A model generated the notes under the pieces. That model was given only the letters and a program-made list of their open reading frames with translations. It was not told the origin of the DNA and did not search any database. The position numbers were made by a program, and so were the translations under genes. DNA of 64,000 nt, taken from assembly GCF_003590145.2 (NCBI RefSeq), contig NZ_CP060436.1, forward strand, positions 1,956,001-2,020,000. The letters are read 5' to 3'. This document shows, one piece after another, positions 1 through 9,582 of this stretch (within the stretch, counting starts at the first letter, position 1; the number at the start of each line of letters is the position of its first letter). The DNA comes from Pseudooceanicola algae (GTDB taxonomy: Bacteria; Pseudomonadota; Alphaproteobacteria; Rhodobacterales; Rhodobacteraceae).

Positions 1-33
1 CCGCAGGAAAACACCCCATCAGAGAGACTAACA

Positions 34-276
34 ATGCGTGGACCCTTCCTCCCCTACAGCCCCTTCCTCCTCGTCACCCTGATTGGCTTCGCCGCTTTCG
101 CACCTGTGTTTTCGGATGAACCGCAAGTGGTTCACCCCATCACGGGCGAAACGGTCACGATATCGGACATCGACATCGACGCGCTCACGCCAGAGGAGCG
201 CACCTTCATCGGCGATCAACTGGCCGACCAAGGCATTGGTGCGGGGCGTGGTGGCCATGACGGCCCACGCGACTGA
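34..276 (+). CDS. Small exported acidic protein of unknown function
   Basis: An 80-residue protein. A short basic start (MRGPF) is followed by a hydrophobic stretch to about residue 25 (LLVTLIGFAAFAPVF), which looks like a signal peptide. The mature part is acidic (DIDIDALTPEER) and ends in a glycine- and aspartate-rich tail. It lies 82 bp before another small exported protein on the same strand, whose tail is also rich in Gly, Asp and Pro, so the two may work together. The ribosome-binding site is weak (GAGAG). I do not recognise the family. Export is inferred only from the N-terminus. Confidence 0.55.
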   Translation: MRGPFLPYSPFLLVTLIGFAAFAPVFSDEPQVVHPITGETVTISDIDIDALTPEERTFIGDQLADQGIGAGRGGHDGPRD

Positions 277-357
277 TCCGAAACCTCCCGCGCACCGGTT
301 GACACGGTGCGCGGACAGGTCTTAACCCCTCAGGCAAGATCGCAGGATACCCTCACC

Positions 358-705
358 ATGCGCAAAACATTGATCACAGCCAGTTTGATGGCGTTTTTGC
401 TGCTGCAATCACCTGCCCATGCGCAGGTTTCAGGTGGCAACGATGTTGCCGACGATGTCATCGAGCAGATCGAGGCCGATGGGTACACTATAATCGATGT
501 GGCTCGGTCCTGGTTTGGCCGCATCGTGATCACCGCCAACAGCATCAAAGACCTGCGCGAGGTAGTTTTGAACCGCACGTCAGGCGAGGTTCTGCGCGAT
601 CAGAGGTTCCCGGTCGAAAACGTTCCGGGTGCCCAGCCCGCCCCCTCGGGCGATGACCACGGCAGGCAGGGCGGTCCGGATGGGCCCGGCGGGAACGGTG
701 ATTGA
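358..705 (+). CDS. Small periplasmic protein, PepSY-like
   Basis: A 115-residue protein starting at ATG 358; an in-frame ATG at 307 would place a polar extension in front of a clear signal peptide, so I reject it. The signal peptide runs to about residue 22 (LLLQSPAHAQ). The mature part carries a helix and two strands (ADDVIEQIEADGYTIIDVAR, then a segment ending EVVLNRTSGEVLRDQ), reminiscent of PepSY-type inhibitory domains. The tail is low-complexity Gly/Pro/Asp. It sits between another small exported protein and a membrane LuxR-type regulator, suggesting an envelope-sensing group. The PepSY resemblance is by eye only. Confidence 0.6.
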   Translation: MRKTLITASLMAFLLLQSPAHAQVSGGNDVADDVIEQIEADGYTIIDVARSWFGRIVITANSIKDLREVVLNRTSGEVLRDQRFPVENVPGAQPAPSGDDHGRQGGPDGPGGNGD

Positions 706-758
706 CCTGACTTGGGGACCGATTTGCCTTTCATGCCGCCGCGCATCAAGACGCTGAC

Positions 759-1238
759 ATGCTGAACCGCCCTTGGGTCGTCTGGTGCCTTGTCATCGTC
801 CAATGCCTGTGCGGCGCTTACTTCCTGTGGGAAATCCTCGCAGCCATACTCGGCCTGCCCTCTGTTCCCCTGCGCTGGAACGTGCGTGAATTGGTTGAAG
901 CGGGGGCAAGCATCGGCCTCATCCTCGGCGCATTTCTGGGTGTAAGACTGGCCTTCGTCGCACAACACGCCACCCACCGCGCCGAGAACGCCCGCCAGAT
1001 CACATCAGGCGAGTTTACCTCTGTCGTGGATACCTACTTTGCCGATCTCGGCCTGACCGGCGCGGAAACCGAAGTTGCATGGTTCATCGTGAAAGGCATT
1101 TCCCTGGCCGAAATCGCAGACCTGAGGCAAACACGCATTGGCACGGTCAAAGCGCAGTGCGCGGCAATATACAAAAAGGCCGGGGTCACGGGTAAGAGCC
1201 AGCTTGTCTCGCAATTGGTAGAGGACATTCTGTTGTAG
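759..1238 (+). CDS. Membrane-anchored LuxR-type HTH regulator
   Basis: A 159-residue protein with two hydrophobic segments (about residues 6-28 and 46-68) and a C-terminal LuxR/GerE-type helix-turn-helix (about residues 95-155). The HTH shows the usual pattern: a start like LTGAETEVAW, a first helix ending with ISLAEIADLR and a recognition helix in TRIGTVKAQCAAIYKKAGV. There is no receiver or autoinducer domain, so signalling would have to pass through the membrane part. It follows two genes for small exported proteins on the same strand, which could be its ligands or targets; that link is inference. A hairpin follows its stop codon. Confidence 0.75.
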   Translation: MLNRPWVVWCLVIVQCLCGAYFLWEILAAILGLPSVPLRWNVRELVEAGASIGLILGAFLGVRLAFVAQHATHRAENARQITSGEFTSVVDTYFADLGLTGAETEVAWFIVKGISLAEIADLRQTRIGTVKAQCAAIYKKAGVTGKSQLVSQLVEDILL

Positions 1239-1240
1239 AA

Positions 1241-1297
1241 GTCGCCACGCAGCTGGCGACCCTTGAACAGACTGAGCCGCCGCATAAAAGCGGCGGC
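1241..1297. terminator. Two stem-loops between convergent genes
   Basis: Two perfect hairpins lie between the LuxR-type gene and the convergent dehydrogenase gene. The first has a 7-bp stem (GTCGCCA/TGGCGAC, 1241-1260, 6-nt loop). The second has an 8-bp GC stem with an AT loop (GCCGCCGC/GCGGCGGC, 1276-1297). Neither has a strong T tract. Position and symmetry suggest they end transcription from both sides. Confidence 0.55.
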
Positions 1298-1336
1298 CCA
1301 ATAAGCCTGCATTCTTATTCGGCACAGTTCGTGCCA

Positions 1337-2188
1337 TCAAGGGTATTTGTAAAACCCCTCACCACTGGCGACACCCATCTTGCCTTTATCGATGTAGTTC
1401 TCTTTGATGTAGTCCGCGAATTTCCGGCTTCCTTCGTCACCGTGTTTGGAGATGTTGTACGCAGTGTTCAGCCCGACCGCGTCGTAAACTTCAAATGGGC
1501 CAGCCGGAGAACCTGTCGCGATTTTCCAGGTTCGGTCAATATCTTCGACACTCGCCACATCATTGATCAGAAGGTCTGCTGCGGCCCTCAGGAATGGCAC
1601 CAGCAATGAGTTCAACACATATCCCGGCTGCTCTTTCTTCACTTCAATCGGAACCATACCAATGTCTTTGGCAAAGTTGACGATTTCACTGAAAACGGCT
1701 GGATCGGTATCGGGGTGCCCCATGATCTCGGCCGTGTTGTGCAACCAGATATAATTGGCGAAATGCAAGGCCAAGAACTGTTTGGGACGCCCTGTCGCGG
1801 CGGCCATGTCCGAGGGCAGAAGCGTAGACGAATTGGTGGCGAAAATTGTCTTTGCCGGGGCAACTTTGCCAAGCTCCGCATAGACTTTGTTCTTGAGATC
1901 AAGGATTTCCGGAATAGCTTCGATGACCAGATCAGCATGCTTCACCGCCTCGCCAAGGTCAGTGGCGAAGCCGATACGGGCCACCGTTTCCGCAATCTTC
2001 TGCGGCGTGGCGTCAGGAAGATCCTTCAAATACGCTTGGCCAATTCCTTCCATCGTTTGGCGAGCCATGGATATTTTTTCATCGTCGATGTCATAGGAGG
2101 TGACATTAAATCCGCAATAGGCTGTCTGAAAGGCGATCTGCGCGCCCAAAACCCCTGTGCCGAGTAGAGTTACATTTTTAATACCCAT
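1337..2188 (-). CDS. 3-hydroxyacyl-CoA dehydrogenase (3-hydroxybutyryl-CoA type)
   Basis: 283 residues, the usual length for the short single-function members of this family, which reversibly oxidise 3-hydroxyacyl-CoA with NAD+. The N-terminal Rossmann fold starts with LLGTGVLGAQIA followed by an acidic residue at the end of strand two (SYDIDD), as expected for NAD. The middle contains ATNSSTLLPSDMA and LHFANYIW, matching the catalytic region in which a histidine acts (here in the LALHFAN segment). The C-terminal domain ends GMGVASGEGFYKYP, a typical ending. The start has a strong Shine-Dalgarno (GAAGGA). It stands alone, so its pathway (fatty acid or hydroxybutyrate metabolism) is inferred from the family. 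Confidence 0.88.
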   Translation of the reverse strand: MGIKNVTLLGTGVLGAQIAFQTAYCGFNVTSYDIDDEKISMARQTMEGIGQAYLKDLPDATPQKIAETVARIGFATDLGEAVKHADLVIEAIPEILDLKNKVYAELGKVAPAKTIFATNSSTLLPSDMAAATGRPKQFLALHFANYIWLHNTAEIMGHPDTDPAVFSEIVNFAKDIGMVPIEVKKEQPGYVLNSLLVPFLRAAADLLINDVASVEDIDRTWKIATGSPAGPFEVYDAVGLNTAYNISKHGDEGSRKFADYIKENYIDKGKMGVASGEGFYKYP

Positions 2189-2450
2189 TACTTTTCCTTC
2201 ATATAATCGGTTGGTCAGAAGGTGGTCCTGAAGCTTCGACCAGATTTCCGCCGGGCCAAGCTATAGCATGGGGTTCATTTCAGGCGGCGACTTTTAGTCG
2301 GGAATTGTGGGTTTCATGTCCCGACCGGCAGGTGCGGCGAGAAGCATGAATTACGCCAGATCCTGCCTGAGAAGGGGAAGGGCTCAGACAGACGAAGCGG
2401 GCGGTTTCAAGGCGAGCACCGTGAAGGCTCATCTACCGCGTCATGCCGCG

Positions 2451-2475
2451 CCTTGCCTTGCCTTGCCTTGCCTTG
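2451..2475. repeat. Five tandem copies of a CCTTG pentamer
   Basis: Five exact CCTTG units lie in the 346-bp gap (2189-2534) between the dehydrogenase gene and the downstream end of the GMC oxidoreductase gene. I see no other feature in this gap; its open frames look non-coding. Confidence 0.8.
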
Positions 2476-2534
2476 ATGAGAAACGGCGTCCCTATCCTGT
2501 CGACCCCCGCTACCGGCCCCACACAGCTGCAGCA

Positions 2535-4199
2535 TCAGGCGCCCGAAAGGATCCAGCGCGCGGCTTTTTCGGCAATCATCAACGTGGGGGAATTGGTGTT
2601 GCCGCTGGTAATCTCGGGCATGACACTCGCATCAACGACACGCAGCCCTGTCACCCCTTTCAGTCTGAGATGGGGATCCAGAACGGCGCTTGGATCCTCT
2701 TCCTGACCCATCTTCACGGTGCCCGCCGGGTGAAAAATGGTACTGGCGATGTCGCCTGCGAGTTTCGTGAGATCATCGTCGCTTTGATACTGCGGCCCGG
2801 GTTTATATTCCTCGGGTTCATAAGATTTCATCGCGGGCTGCGACATAATTTTGCGAACTTGCCGCAGGCTGTCAGCCGCAACTTGTCGGTCTTCTTGGGT
2901 GGACAAGTAATTGGGCAAGATCCTGGGCGCGTCGCAAAAATTGGCCGAGCGGATCTGGACGTGGCCCCGGCTTGTTGGGTTGAGGTTACAGACGCTGACG
3001 GTCATGGCCGGAAAATCATGTAAATCCTCACCAAACGCTTCAAGGCTGAGCGGCTGAACATGGTATTCAAGGTTCGCATGGCTTCGGCTGGGGTCGGAGC
3101 GTGTGAAAGCGCCCAACTGGCTGGGCGCCATGCTCATAGGGCCGGAACGCTTCAAAAAATACTCTCCGCCAATCTTTGCTTTGCCCCACAAGCTCCCGGC
3201 CAAGGCGTTGAGCGTCCGCGTGCCTTTCACCTTGTATACAGCACGAATTTGCAGATGATCCTGTAGGTTTTCGCCCACCGGCGCATCACGCAAAACCTTG
3301 ATACCATGGGCCTGCAAAAGCTTTGCAGGGCCAATGCCCGACAGCTGTAGAATCTGTGGTGAATTGATCGCTCCGGCCGACAAGACCGTCTCTCGCCTCG
3401 CACGCACCCTCACGCTCTCGCCCTTGCGGCTGACCTGCGCGCCAGAGCAGTGCGGCCTGCCATCGGGCCCGGTTTCGACAATCAGCTTTTCGACCTGCGC
3501 CTCGGTCCAGATGGTAAGGTTGCCGCGCTTTTGGGCCGGTCTAAGGAAGGCTTTCGAAGAACTCCAGCGCCAGCCTGATCGCTGATTGACGTCGAAATAC
3601 CCCACGCCTGCATTGTCGCCGCAATTGAAGTCCTCAGTCTTTTCGATGCCCGCTTGCTCTGCAGCATCCGCGAAACTGTCAAGAACATCCCACCGCAGTC
3701 GTTGCTTTTCGACGCGCCAATCCCCGCCGTGGCCATGCATGTCGGAAAATCTGACGTTGTCACCGGTTTTGGGGTTCGCCCCCCCATCAAGCTTGTAATG
3801 GTCCTCATGCGCCATGAAATCGCGCAGCGAGTGGTCCCAATCCCAAGCGTCCTCTCCGCTGAGCCGGGCCCAATTGTCGTAGTCGCGCGCCTGTCCGCGC
3901 ATGTAAATCATACCGTTGATCGAAGAGCAGCCGCCCAGGGTTTTACCCCGAGGATAGCGCTGAGTGCGCCCGTTCAACCCTTGGTCGGGCTCGGTGGTAT
4001 ACATCCAGTCCGTGCGCGGATTCCCGATGCAGTAGAGATAGCCGACCGGAATATGGATCCACGCATAGTTATCAGCCTTGCCCGCCTCCAACAGCAAAAC
4101 CCGATTGGCAGGGTCCGAGCTCAGGCGATTGGCCAAAAGACAGCCCGCCGAGCCCGCCCCGATAACGATGAAATCAAAATCCGTGTCTGTGTTGCGCAT
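2535..4199 (-). CDS. GMC-family oxidoreductase (choline dehydrogenase-like)
   Basis: A 554-residue FAD flavoenzyme that oxidises an alcohol. The N-terminus has the FAD-binding motif ([17 protein letters not shown]), then the GMC signature region [18 protein letters not shown] and the second signature around [14 protein letters not shown]. The C-terminus carries the catalytic block with HPAGTVKMG and ends with [19 protein letters not shown] chose ATG 4199 because the family motif begins right after it and a GAGAGG site precedes it; the longer frame to 4310 adds an unlike extension. It is divergent from a LysR gene, probably its regulator. The substrate cannot be read from sequence; choline, other polyols and aliphatic alcohols are all possible. 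Confidence 0.88.
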   Translation of the reverse strand: MRNTDTDFDFIVIGAGSAGCLLANRLSSDPANRVLLLEAGKADNYAWIHIPVGYLYCIGNPRTDWMYTTEPDQGLNGRTQRYPRGKTLGGCSSINGMIYMRGQARDYDNWARLSGEDAWDWDHSLRDFMAHEDHYKLDGGANPKTGDNVRFSDMHGHGGDWRVEKQRLRWDVLDSFADAAEQAGIEKTEDFNCGDNAGVGYFDVNQRSGWRWSSSKAFLRPAQKRGNLTIWTEAQVEKLIVETGPDGRPHCSGAQVSRKGESVRVRARRETVLSAGAINSPQILQLSGIGPAKLLQAHGIKVLRDAPVGENLQDHLQIRAVYKVKGTRTLNALAGSLWGKAKIGGEYFLKRSGPMSMAPSQLGAFTRSDPSRSHANLEYHVQPLSLEAFGEDLHDFPAMTVSVCNLNPTSRGHVQIRSANFCDAPRILPNYLSTQEDRQVAADSLRQVRKIMSQPAMKSYEPEEYKPGPQYQSDDDLTKLAGDIASTIFHPAGTVKMGQEEDPSAVLDPHLRLKGVTGLRVVDASVMPEITSGNTNSPTLMIAEKAARWILSGA

Positions 4200-4367
4200 G
4201 CTGCTGTCCCTCTCCGCTCGCCCTCCCACGCCGGAAGAAGACTGAGCACGAGAGAGACCCGCTGTCAGAAGCGCATCTTCGAGCGTGAGACGCTCCTCCC
4301 AGCGCAACAACTGAAGCCAGCCTAGAAAGGGCCCGCTGCTTTTCCTAATGACAAATTTTTCGCGGCG

Positions 4368-4386
4368 ATATTAAACTTCGTAATAT
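4368..4386. promoter_or_regulatory. Candidate LysR operator overlapping the lysR start codon
   Basis: A perfect inverted repeat, ATATTA-7 nt-TAATAT, whose right arm overlaps the ATG of the LysR gene. Its AT-rich dyad form fits a LysR-type box, and its place between the divergent GMC oxidoreductase and lysR genes suggests autorepression. This is inferred from symmetry and position only. Confidence 0.35.
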
Positions 4387-5290
4387 GACAAGATTTTCAA
4401 ACGTGAATAGCCTGTTGGCCTTCGTGACGGTGGCACGCGAAGGCAGCGTGTCGCGTGCGGCCAGGGTGCTCAATCTTACGCAGCCCGCAGTCAGCCATCA
4501 GATCAAACGCTTAAGCAACGACATCGGTGTCACGTTGTTCAACCGCTCACCGCACGGGCTGAACCTGACGCCGGATGGGGCGGCCCTGCTGCCGAAGGCC
4601 GATCACGTGCTCAGGGCCATGGAAACCTTTCAACGCAGCGCGAGCACCCAGTGCGGCCAGGTCTCCGGCACGCTCAAGATAGGCACCATTGTCGATCCAG
4701 AGTTTATCCGATTGGGTCGTCTGCTCAGCCGTCTTGGCGCGGCGCATCCGAAAATCAACACCGAACTTATACACGGGGTGAGCGGCGAAATTCTCGACAA
4801 GCTCAACCGTCAACAGATCGACGCCGGGTTCTATCTGACGGGACCAGACGAAGTGGGCCGAAATTGCTCAGAGCGGGCACTGCACACGCGCAAGCTGGCA
4901 GAGTTCACCTACCGTATCATCGCCCCCGTCGGATGGGAGGCCCGCGTCGCAACGGCGAATTGGGCGGAGCTGGCCGCCCTGCCCTGGATAAGCACCCCAC
5001 CGAATTCAATGCACAACCGTCTGCTGACCAGGATTTTTGCCCAACATGGGTGCGCTCAGCAATCGGTCGCGCTGGTCGATCAAGAGGCTTCGATGCTTGA
5101 AATGGTGCGTTCAGGCGTGGGCCTTAGCCTATGTCGAGAGTCGATTGCCCTGCACCAGCGACAGACCTTTGGGCTCGCCATCTGCGAAAGCCTACGCATC
5201 CCGGCCTGCCTCGTATTCCAAACGCTTGACGACAGAAAAGATGAGCCAGTCATTGCCGCTCTTTTTGACCAGATCGAAGACGTATGGTGA
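4385..5290 (+). CDS. LysR-family transcriptional regulator
   Basis: 301 residues with the family layout: an N-terminal winged helix-turn-helix (GSVSRAARVLNLTQPAVSHQ, then TLFNRSPHGLNLTPDG) and a C-terminal periplasmic-binding-like effector domain from about residue 95 (TLKIGTIVDPEFIRL). Late in the protein come QEASMLEMVRSGVGLSLC and similar effector-pocket residues. It diverges from the GMC oxidoreductase gene and is convergent with the iron alcohol dehydrogenase gene. It probably controls one or both, most likely the divergent oxidoreductase. The effector is unknown. Confidence 0.88.
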   Translation: MTRFSNVNSLLAFVTVAREGSVSRAARVLNLTQPAVSHQIKRLSNDIGVTLFNRSPHGLNLTPDGAALLPKADHVLRAMETFQRSASTQCGQVSGTLKIGTIVDPEFIRLGRLLSRLGAAHPKINTELIHGVSGEILDKLNRQQIDAGFYLTGPDEVGRNCSERALHTRKLAEFTYRIIAPVGWEARVATANWAELAALPWISTPPNSMHNRLLTRIFAQHGCAQQSVALVDQEASMLEMVRSGVGLSLCRESIALHQRQTFGLAICESLRIPACLVFQTLDDRKDEPVIAALFDQIEDVW

Positions 5291-5329
5291 GGGTACTTGC
5301 AGTTCGCATACCTGCGTGTTCAGCCGCGC

Positions 5330-6490
5330 TTAGTAAGCTTCCCGATATAGCGCGAGCGCATCCTCCTGCGACACTTCAACGGGATTATTGACCAAAAGGC
5401 GCTGCTGCTTCATCGCGTCGCTGGCCAACAATGCGAGGCTGTTTTCGGTGACATCGACATCGCGCAACCGACGCGGGGCGCCACTGGCATCCATCAAGGC
5501 AAGGACATGATCGACGAAATCCCGGGCGCGCGCCTGATTATCGCCGGTACCCGGCACGCCCATCACATCTGCGAGCTCTGCATATAGCGGCGCCGCAACT
5601 TTCGCATTGAAACGCAGTACCGGGCCCAACATCAATGCGTTGGTCAAGCCATGCGGCAAATGGAAATGGCCCCCCAGCGGATAGGCCAGCGCATGCACTG
5701 CCGCCACCGGCGCATTGGCAAAAGCCTGCCCCGCCAACATCGCACCAAGCAACATATTTTCGCGCGCGCGCCGGTCGGTGCCGTCGTTACACGCCGCCAG
5801 CAAATTGCCCCCCAACAGCCGCAGCGCCTCGCGGGCCAAGGCATCCGACAGCGGGTTTTTCTTGAATTTCGACGTATAGGCCTCGATCGCATGCACCATC
5901 GCGTCGATCCCGGTCGCAGCCGTATGGATCTGAGGCAAACCAACTGTCAGCTTCGCATCGAGCAACACGAAATCCGCGTAAAGCTGGGGTGAGACCACGC
6001 CCATTTTCGTCGTCTCACCGGTAGTGATGATCGAAATATTGGTGACCTCTGATCCGGTTCCCGCGGTGGTCGGGACCAGCGCCATTGGAAGGCGTTGCCC
6101 CTTCACGTTCCCGATGCCGTACATCTCCGATAGATCCTGCGCCGAGCCGAGCATGACCGCGACCAACTTGGCGATATCGAGCGAAGAGCCTCCCCCAAGG
6201 CCCAGCACGATTTCAACACGCTTGTCGCGCGCCATGTCCGCGCAACCGCGCACAATGGCTTCGGGTGGATCGGCCGCCACCTTGTCGAACACAGTCACGA
6301 CAAATCCTGCCTGGGCCAGGGCGACCTCGATTGGCGCAATCAACCCTGTGTCGATCAAACCGCGATCTGTGACCAAAAGCAGGGTCCGTGCCGCAAAACG
6401 CTTTGCCAGCAAAGCACCAAGCTGACCCGCCCCGCCCCATTCAAGATGAATATCGCTCACGGTCGAAAAGCTGAAAGGTGTCAGTGGCAT
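5330..6490 (-). CDS. Iron-containing (group III) alcohol dehydrogenase
   Basis: 386 residues from ATG 6490, preceded by a good GGAG site; the longer frame to 6727 runs into the upstream dehydrogenase gene and is rejected. The nucleotide-binding loop is LGLGGGSSLDIAK. The metal site shows the conserved Asp and His residues in VLLDAKLTVGLP, GIDAMVHAIEAY and AVHALAYPLGGHFHLPHG. This family reduces aldehydes or oxidises alcohols with NAD(P); relatives include maleylacetate reductases, so an aromatic-ring pathway is possible. It is the last gene of the leftward liv operon, after the 3-hydroxyisobutyrate-type dehydrogenase, suggesting that the imported compound is handled by these two oxidations. 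Confidence 0.85.
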   Translation of the reverse strand: MPLTPFSFSTVSDIHLEWGGAGQLGALLAKRFAARTLLLVTDRGLIDTGLIAPIEVALAQAGFVVTVFDKVAADPPEAIVRGCADMARDKRVEIVLGLGGGSSLDIAKLVAVMLGSAQDLSEMYGIGNVKGQRLPMALVPTTAGTGSEVTNISIITTGETTKMGVVSPQLYADFVLLDAKLTVGLPQIHTAATGIDAMVHAIEAYTSKFKKNPLSDALAREALRLLGGNLLAACNDGTDRRARENMLLGAMLAGQAFANAPVAAVHALAYPLGGHFHLPHGLTNALMLGPVLRFNAKVAAPLYAELADVMGVPGTGDNQARARDFVDHVLALMDASGAPRRLRDVDVTENSLALLASDAMKQQRLLVNNPVEVSQEDALALYREAY

Positions 6491-6602
6491 ATTGATATTC
6501 TCCTTCAGAGCACGCAGGTCTTGAAACATCGGTCCGCGTCGCACGCGAAGTGCATATCCAAACGCGTCGCCGGGATAGACCCACAGGCCCCTTGCCCGGG
6601 CC

Positions 6603-7475
6603 TTAGGACCGACTGCTTTTAGCAAGCTTTGGCAGCATCGCTGAGAAATCCAAACCGCGCCCGCCTTCGGCTTCGACAAAGGCAGCATAAAGATCGCGGG
6701 CCAGTTCACCCATCGGGGTATCGGCATCGACGCTTTGCGCGGCCTGCTGGCTAAGGCGTAGATCCTTCAGCATGAGTTCTGCAGCAAAACCCGGCGTATA
6801 GTCGTTGTCGGCGGGGGAGTTCGGCCCCACACCGGGCGCCGGGCAGTAGGCATTCATCGACCACGAAGACCCCGACGAGGTCGACACGACGTCGAAAACC
6901 GCTTGGCGAGACAAGCCCAGCTTATCCGCCAAAGCAAAGGCCTCGCAGGTGGCCAGCATGGTGACACCAAGGATCATGTTATTGCAAATCTTGGCAGCTT
7001 GCCCGGCCCCCGGCGGGCCGCAATACACCGACTTTTGTCCCATGATGTCAAACAGCGGACGCGCAGCGGTATAGGCTGCCTCACTGCCGCCAACCATGAA
7101 TGTCAGCTTGCCCTCCGAAGCACCACCTACGCCCCCTGAAACCGGCGCATCCAGCGGTGATAGACCAAAGGCTTTTGCTGTCGCGGCAACCGCCCGGGTG
7201 CTGTCGACATCGACGGTCGAGCAATCGATGAACGTGACCCCTTGCGCCATAACCGAGAAGATATCCTCTGTGACCGAGCGCAAAATCTCTCCGTTTGGCA
7301 GCATCGTGACGACCGTTTGTGCATCCCTCGCCGCAGCTTGTGCCGAGGCGGCCATGGCAACCCCCGCGACCGAAACCTGCGCACGGTCAAAGCCCGTGAC
7401 CTCATGGCCAGCCTGGGCAAGATTTGCGGCCATGGGCGCGCCCATGTTGCCCAAGCCAATAAACCCGATCTTCAT
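6603..7475 (-). CDS. 3-hydroxyisobutyrate dehydrogenase-family enzyme
   Basis: A 290-residue beta-hydroxyacid dehydrogenase using NAD(P). The N-terminal motif is IGFIGLGNMGAPMAANL. The substrate-site segment FIDCSTVDVDS and the catalytic block LDAPVSGGVGGASEGKLTFM follow, and the lysine helix appears as AAKICNNMILG, where family knowledge places the catalytic Lys. The start has a near-perfect Shine-Dalgarno (CAGGAGGA). The C-terminus fits valine-pathway enzymes, but tartronate semialdehyde reductases look alike. The place in the liv operon supports a role in breaking down the imported amino acid or branched compound. Confidence 0.87.
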   Translation of the reverse strand: MKIGFIGLGNMGAPMAANLAQAGHEVTGFDRAQVSVAGVAMAASAQAAARDAQTVVTMLPNGEILRSVTEDIFSVMAQGVTFIDCSTVDVDSTRAVAATAKAFGLSPLDAPVSGGVGGASEGKLTFMVGGSEAAYTAARPLFDIMGQKSVYCGPPGAGQAAKICNNMILGVTMLATCEAFALADKLGLSRQAVFDVVSTSSGSSWSMNAYCPAPGVGPNSPADNDYTPGFAAELMLKDLRLSQQAAQSVDADTPMGELARDLYAAFVEAEGGRGLDFSAMLPKLAKSSRS

Positions 7476-7636
7476 GTTTTCCTCCTGAAGCCTATGTCAG
7501 ACGCACGGCGGCCCATTCGGGCGGGCCGGCGTCTGAAAACGTCGACCAACCTGATCAAACCAGGCGCAGGCGATGTCATCTGCCCTTGTTGGGCAGTAAC
7601 CTTATCGATGAACTTCGCGCAGGCGGTCCTGCGCGA

Positions 7637-8665
7637 TCAAAGCGAATTGATGCGCAAGATCCGGGCCAGCTCGCCGACCACACCGCGACGGAACAGCAAC
7701 ACACAAGCAATGAAGGTCCCGCCGATCACGACTTGCACCCAGGATCCGATACCCGACAGCGCATGCTGGAGTGCCACGACGATAAACGCGCCCACGACCG
7801 GGCCAAAGATCGTCCCCATTCCGCCCAGCAAGGTCATCAGGATCACCTCACCCGACATCTGCCAATGAGCATCAGTGAGCGAAGCGAACTGGAACACCAG
7901 CGCCTTGGTCGAGCCCGCAAGCCCTGCCAAAGCCGCGGACAACACGAAGGCCAGAAGTTTGAAGCGGTCGACGTTATAGCCCAGCGAAAGCGCGCGCGGC
8001 TCATTTTCGCGGATCGCCTGTAGCACCTGACCAAAGGGGGAATGGATAATCCGGTAGATCATCAGGAATGCCACAAGAAAGACCCCGGCCACAAAGTAGT
8101 ACATGGCCAAGGGCGCGTTCAGGCTGATCAAGCCCAACAGGTGCCCGCGCGGCACCCCTTGCAAGCCATCCTCGCCACCGGTGAAAGGCATTTGCAGCGC
8201 GAAAAAATACACGATCTGGGCGAGCGCCAATGTGATCATCGCGAAGTAGATCCCCTGACGCCGGATCGCGAGCGACCCCACCAGCCAGCCCAGAGCCGCT
8301 GCGAACAGAGTGCCTGCAGCCAGCCCCAACAAGGGAGGAAAGCCCCAAACCTTAAGCGCATGGCCCGCCACATAAGCTGCCCCGCCAAAAAACGCGGCAT
8401 GGCCGAACGACAAAAGCCCTGTAAAGCCGATCAGAAGGTTGAAGGCGGCCGCAAACAGCGCAAAGCACAATAGCTGCATCACAAAGACTGGATACAGAAA
8501 GAACGGGGCAGCCGCCAGGAAGGCCAGAAGTGCCCCCCAGAAGATTCCCTGCCAAAGCCTGCTACGCGATTGCAGCGTTTGATCGGTGCCCGTCTCGTCA
8601 GGGCCGACCGCTTCCATAGTGGGAGTGATATCTGTTGTCATATTGCTCATGTCATGCCCCGCCAT
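7637..8665 (-). CDS. livM: Branched-chain amino acid-type ABC permease, LivM
   Basis: A 342-residue inner-membrane permease with about ten hydrophobic segments. A family segment reads TGLLSFGHAAFFGGAAYVAG. The EAA-loop region is RIIHSPFGQVLQAIRENEPR, which contacts the ATPases. Its ATG overlaps the livH stop codon as TGATG, so the two are translationally coupled. With LivH, LivF, LivG and LivK it completes one HAAT-family importer. The cargo need not be an amino acid: these systems also carry amides, urea and aromatic acids. Confidence 0.88.
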   Translation of the reverse strand: MAGHDMSNMTTDITPTMEAVGPDETGTDQTLQSRSRLWQGIFWGALLAFLAAAPFFLYPVFVMQLLCFALFAAAFNLLIGFTGLLSFGHAAFFGGAAYVAGHALKVWGFPPLLGLAAGTLFAAALGWLVGSLAIRRQGIYFAMITLALAQIVYFFALQMPFTGGEDGLQGVPRGHLLGLISLNAPLAMYYFVAGVFLVAFLMIYRIIHSPFGQVLQAIRENEPRALSLGYNVDRFKLLAFVLSAALAGLAGSTKALVFQFASLTDAHWQMSGEVILMTLLGGMGTIFGPVVGAFIVVALQHALSGIGSWVQVVIGGTFIACVLLFRRGVVGELARILRINSL

Positions 8666-9570
8666 CAGCTTGAACGTCCAAACAGGCCATTGGGCCGAAC
8701 CAAAAGTACGATCACCATCAGCAGGAAAATCACCGTGTTGGCGGCCGGCGCGTAGAAGACTTTGGTCATCCCCTCAACAAGGCCAAGCGCGAAGCCGGTC
8801 ACAACTGCCCCCGCGATTGAGCCCATCCCGCCAATCACCACTACCGCGAAAATCACGATGATCAGATTTGCCCCCATCAAGGGGCTGACCGAGTAGATCG
8901 GCGCGGCCAGCACCCCTGCCAAACCCGCAAGCCCGGTACCGAACCCAAAGGTCAGCATCACCATCAATGGCACGTTGATACCAAAGGCTTTCACCAGTTC
9001 GGGGTTTTCAGTGCCCGCGCGCAAGCGCGATCCGATGCGCGTACGCTCGATCACGTACCAAACGACGAAACACACCACGATCGAGAACAAGATCACAAAG
9101 AGACGGTATTTGGGGAACATCATGAAGCCGAGGTTCACCACGCCCCGCAGGCTTTCCGGCATGCCGGGATAGGGCGTACCCGACGCATTGAAGAAGTTGA
9201 TAAACAGCCCTTGCAACACCAGCGTCACACCGAATGTCAGCAAAAGCGAATAGATCGGATCAAGCTTATACAAGCGACGCAGCATGAACCGCTCTATCAG
9301 CATTCCGAAACAGGCCACCAGAACAGGTACAAGGATCAGCGACGGCCAAAAGCCAATCGAAAACGAGCTGATGCCTATCCAAATACCCAGGTAGGAATAT
9401 AAGATCAGCGCAAGGAATGCGCCCAACATATACAACGCGCCATGCGCGAAATTGACCACATTCAGCAGGCCGAAAATCACTGCCAGCCCAAGGCTGAGCA
9501 TCGCGTAGAACACGCCATTGTTGAGGCCCAACATCCCTTGGGCGAGGATCAATCGAAGCAACGGGTCCAT
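8665..9570 (-). CDS. livH: Branched-chain amino acid-type ABC permease, LivH
   Basis: A 301-residue inner-membrane permease with the family opening GLNNGVFYAMLSLGLAVIFG and NVVNFAHGALYMLGAF, many hydrophobic helices, and an EAA-type loop around VIERTRIGSRLRAGTENPE. The start has a strong GGAGGGA site. It is followed by livM with a 1-nt overlap and preceded by livF with only a short gap, so all five liv genes form one leftward operon starting at livK. Confidence 0.88.
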   Translation of the reverse strand: MDPLLRLILAQGMLGLNNGVFYAMLSLGLAVIFGLLNVVNFAHGALYMLGAFLALILYSYLGIWIGISSFSIGFWPSLILVPVLVACFGMLIERFMLRRLYKLDPIYSLLLTFGVTLVLQGLFINFFNASGTPYPGMPESLRGVVNLGFMMFPKYRLFVILFSIVVCFVVWYVIERTRIGSRLRAGTENPELVKAFGINVPLMVMLTFGFGTGLAGLAGVLAAPIYSVSPLMGANLIIVIFAVVVIGGMGSIAGAVVTGFALGLVEGMTKVFYAPAANTVIFLLMVIVLLVRPNGLFGRSS

Positions 9571-9582
9571 ACTGATCCCTCC

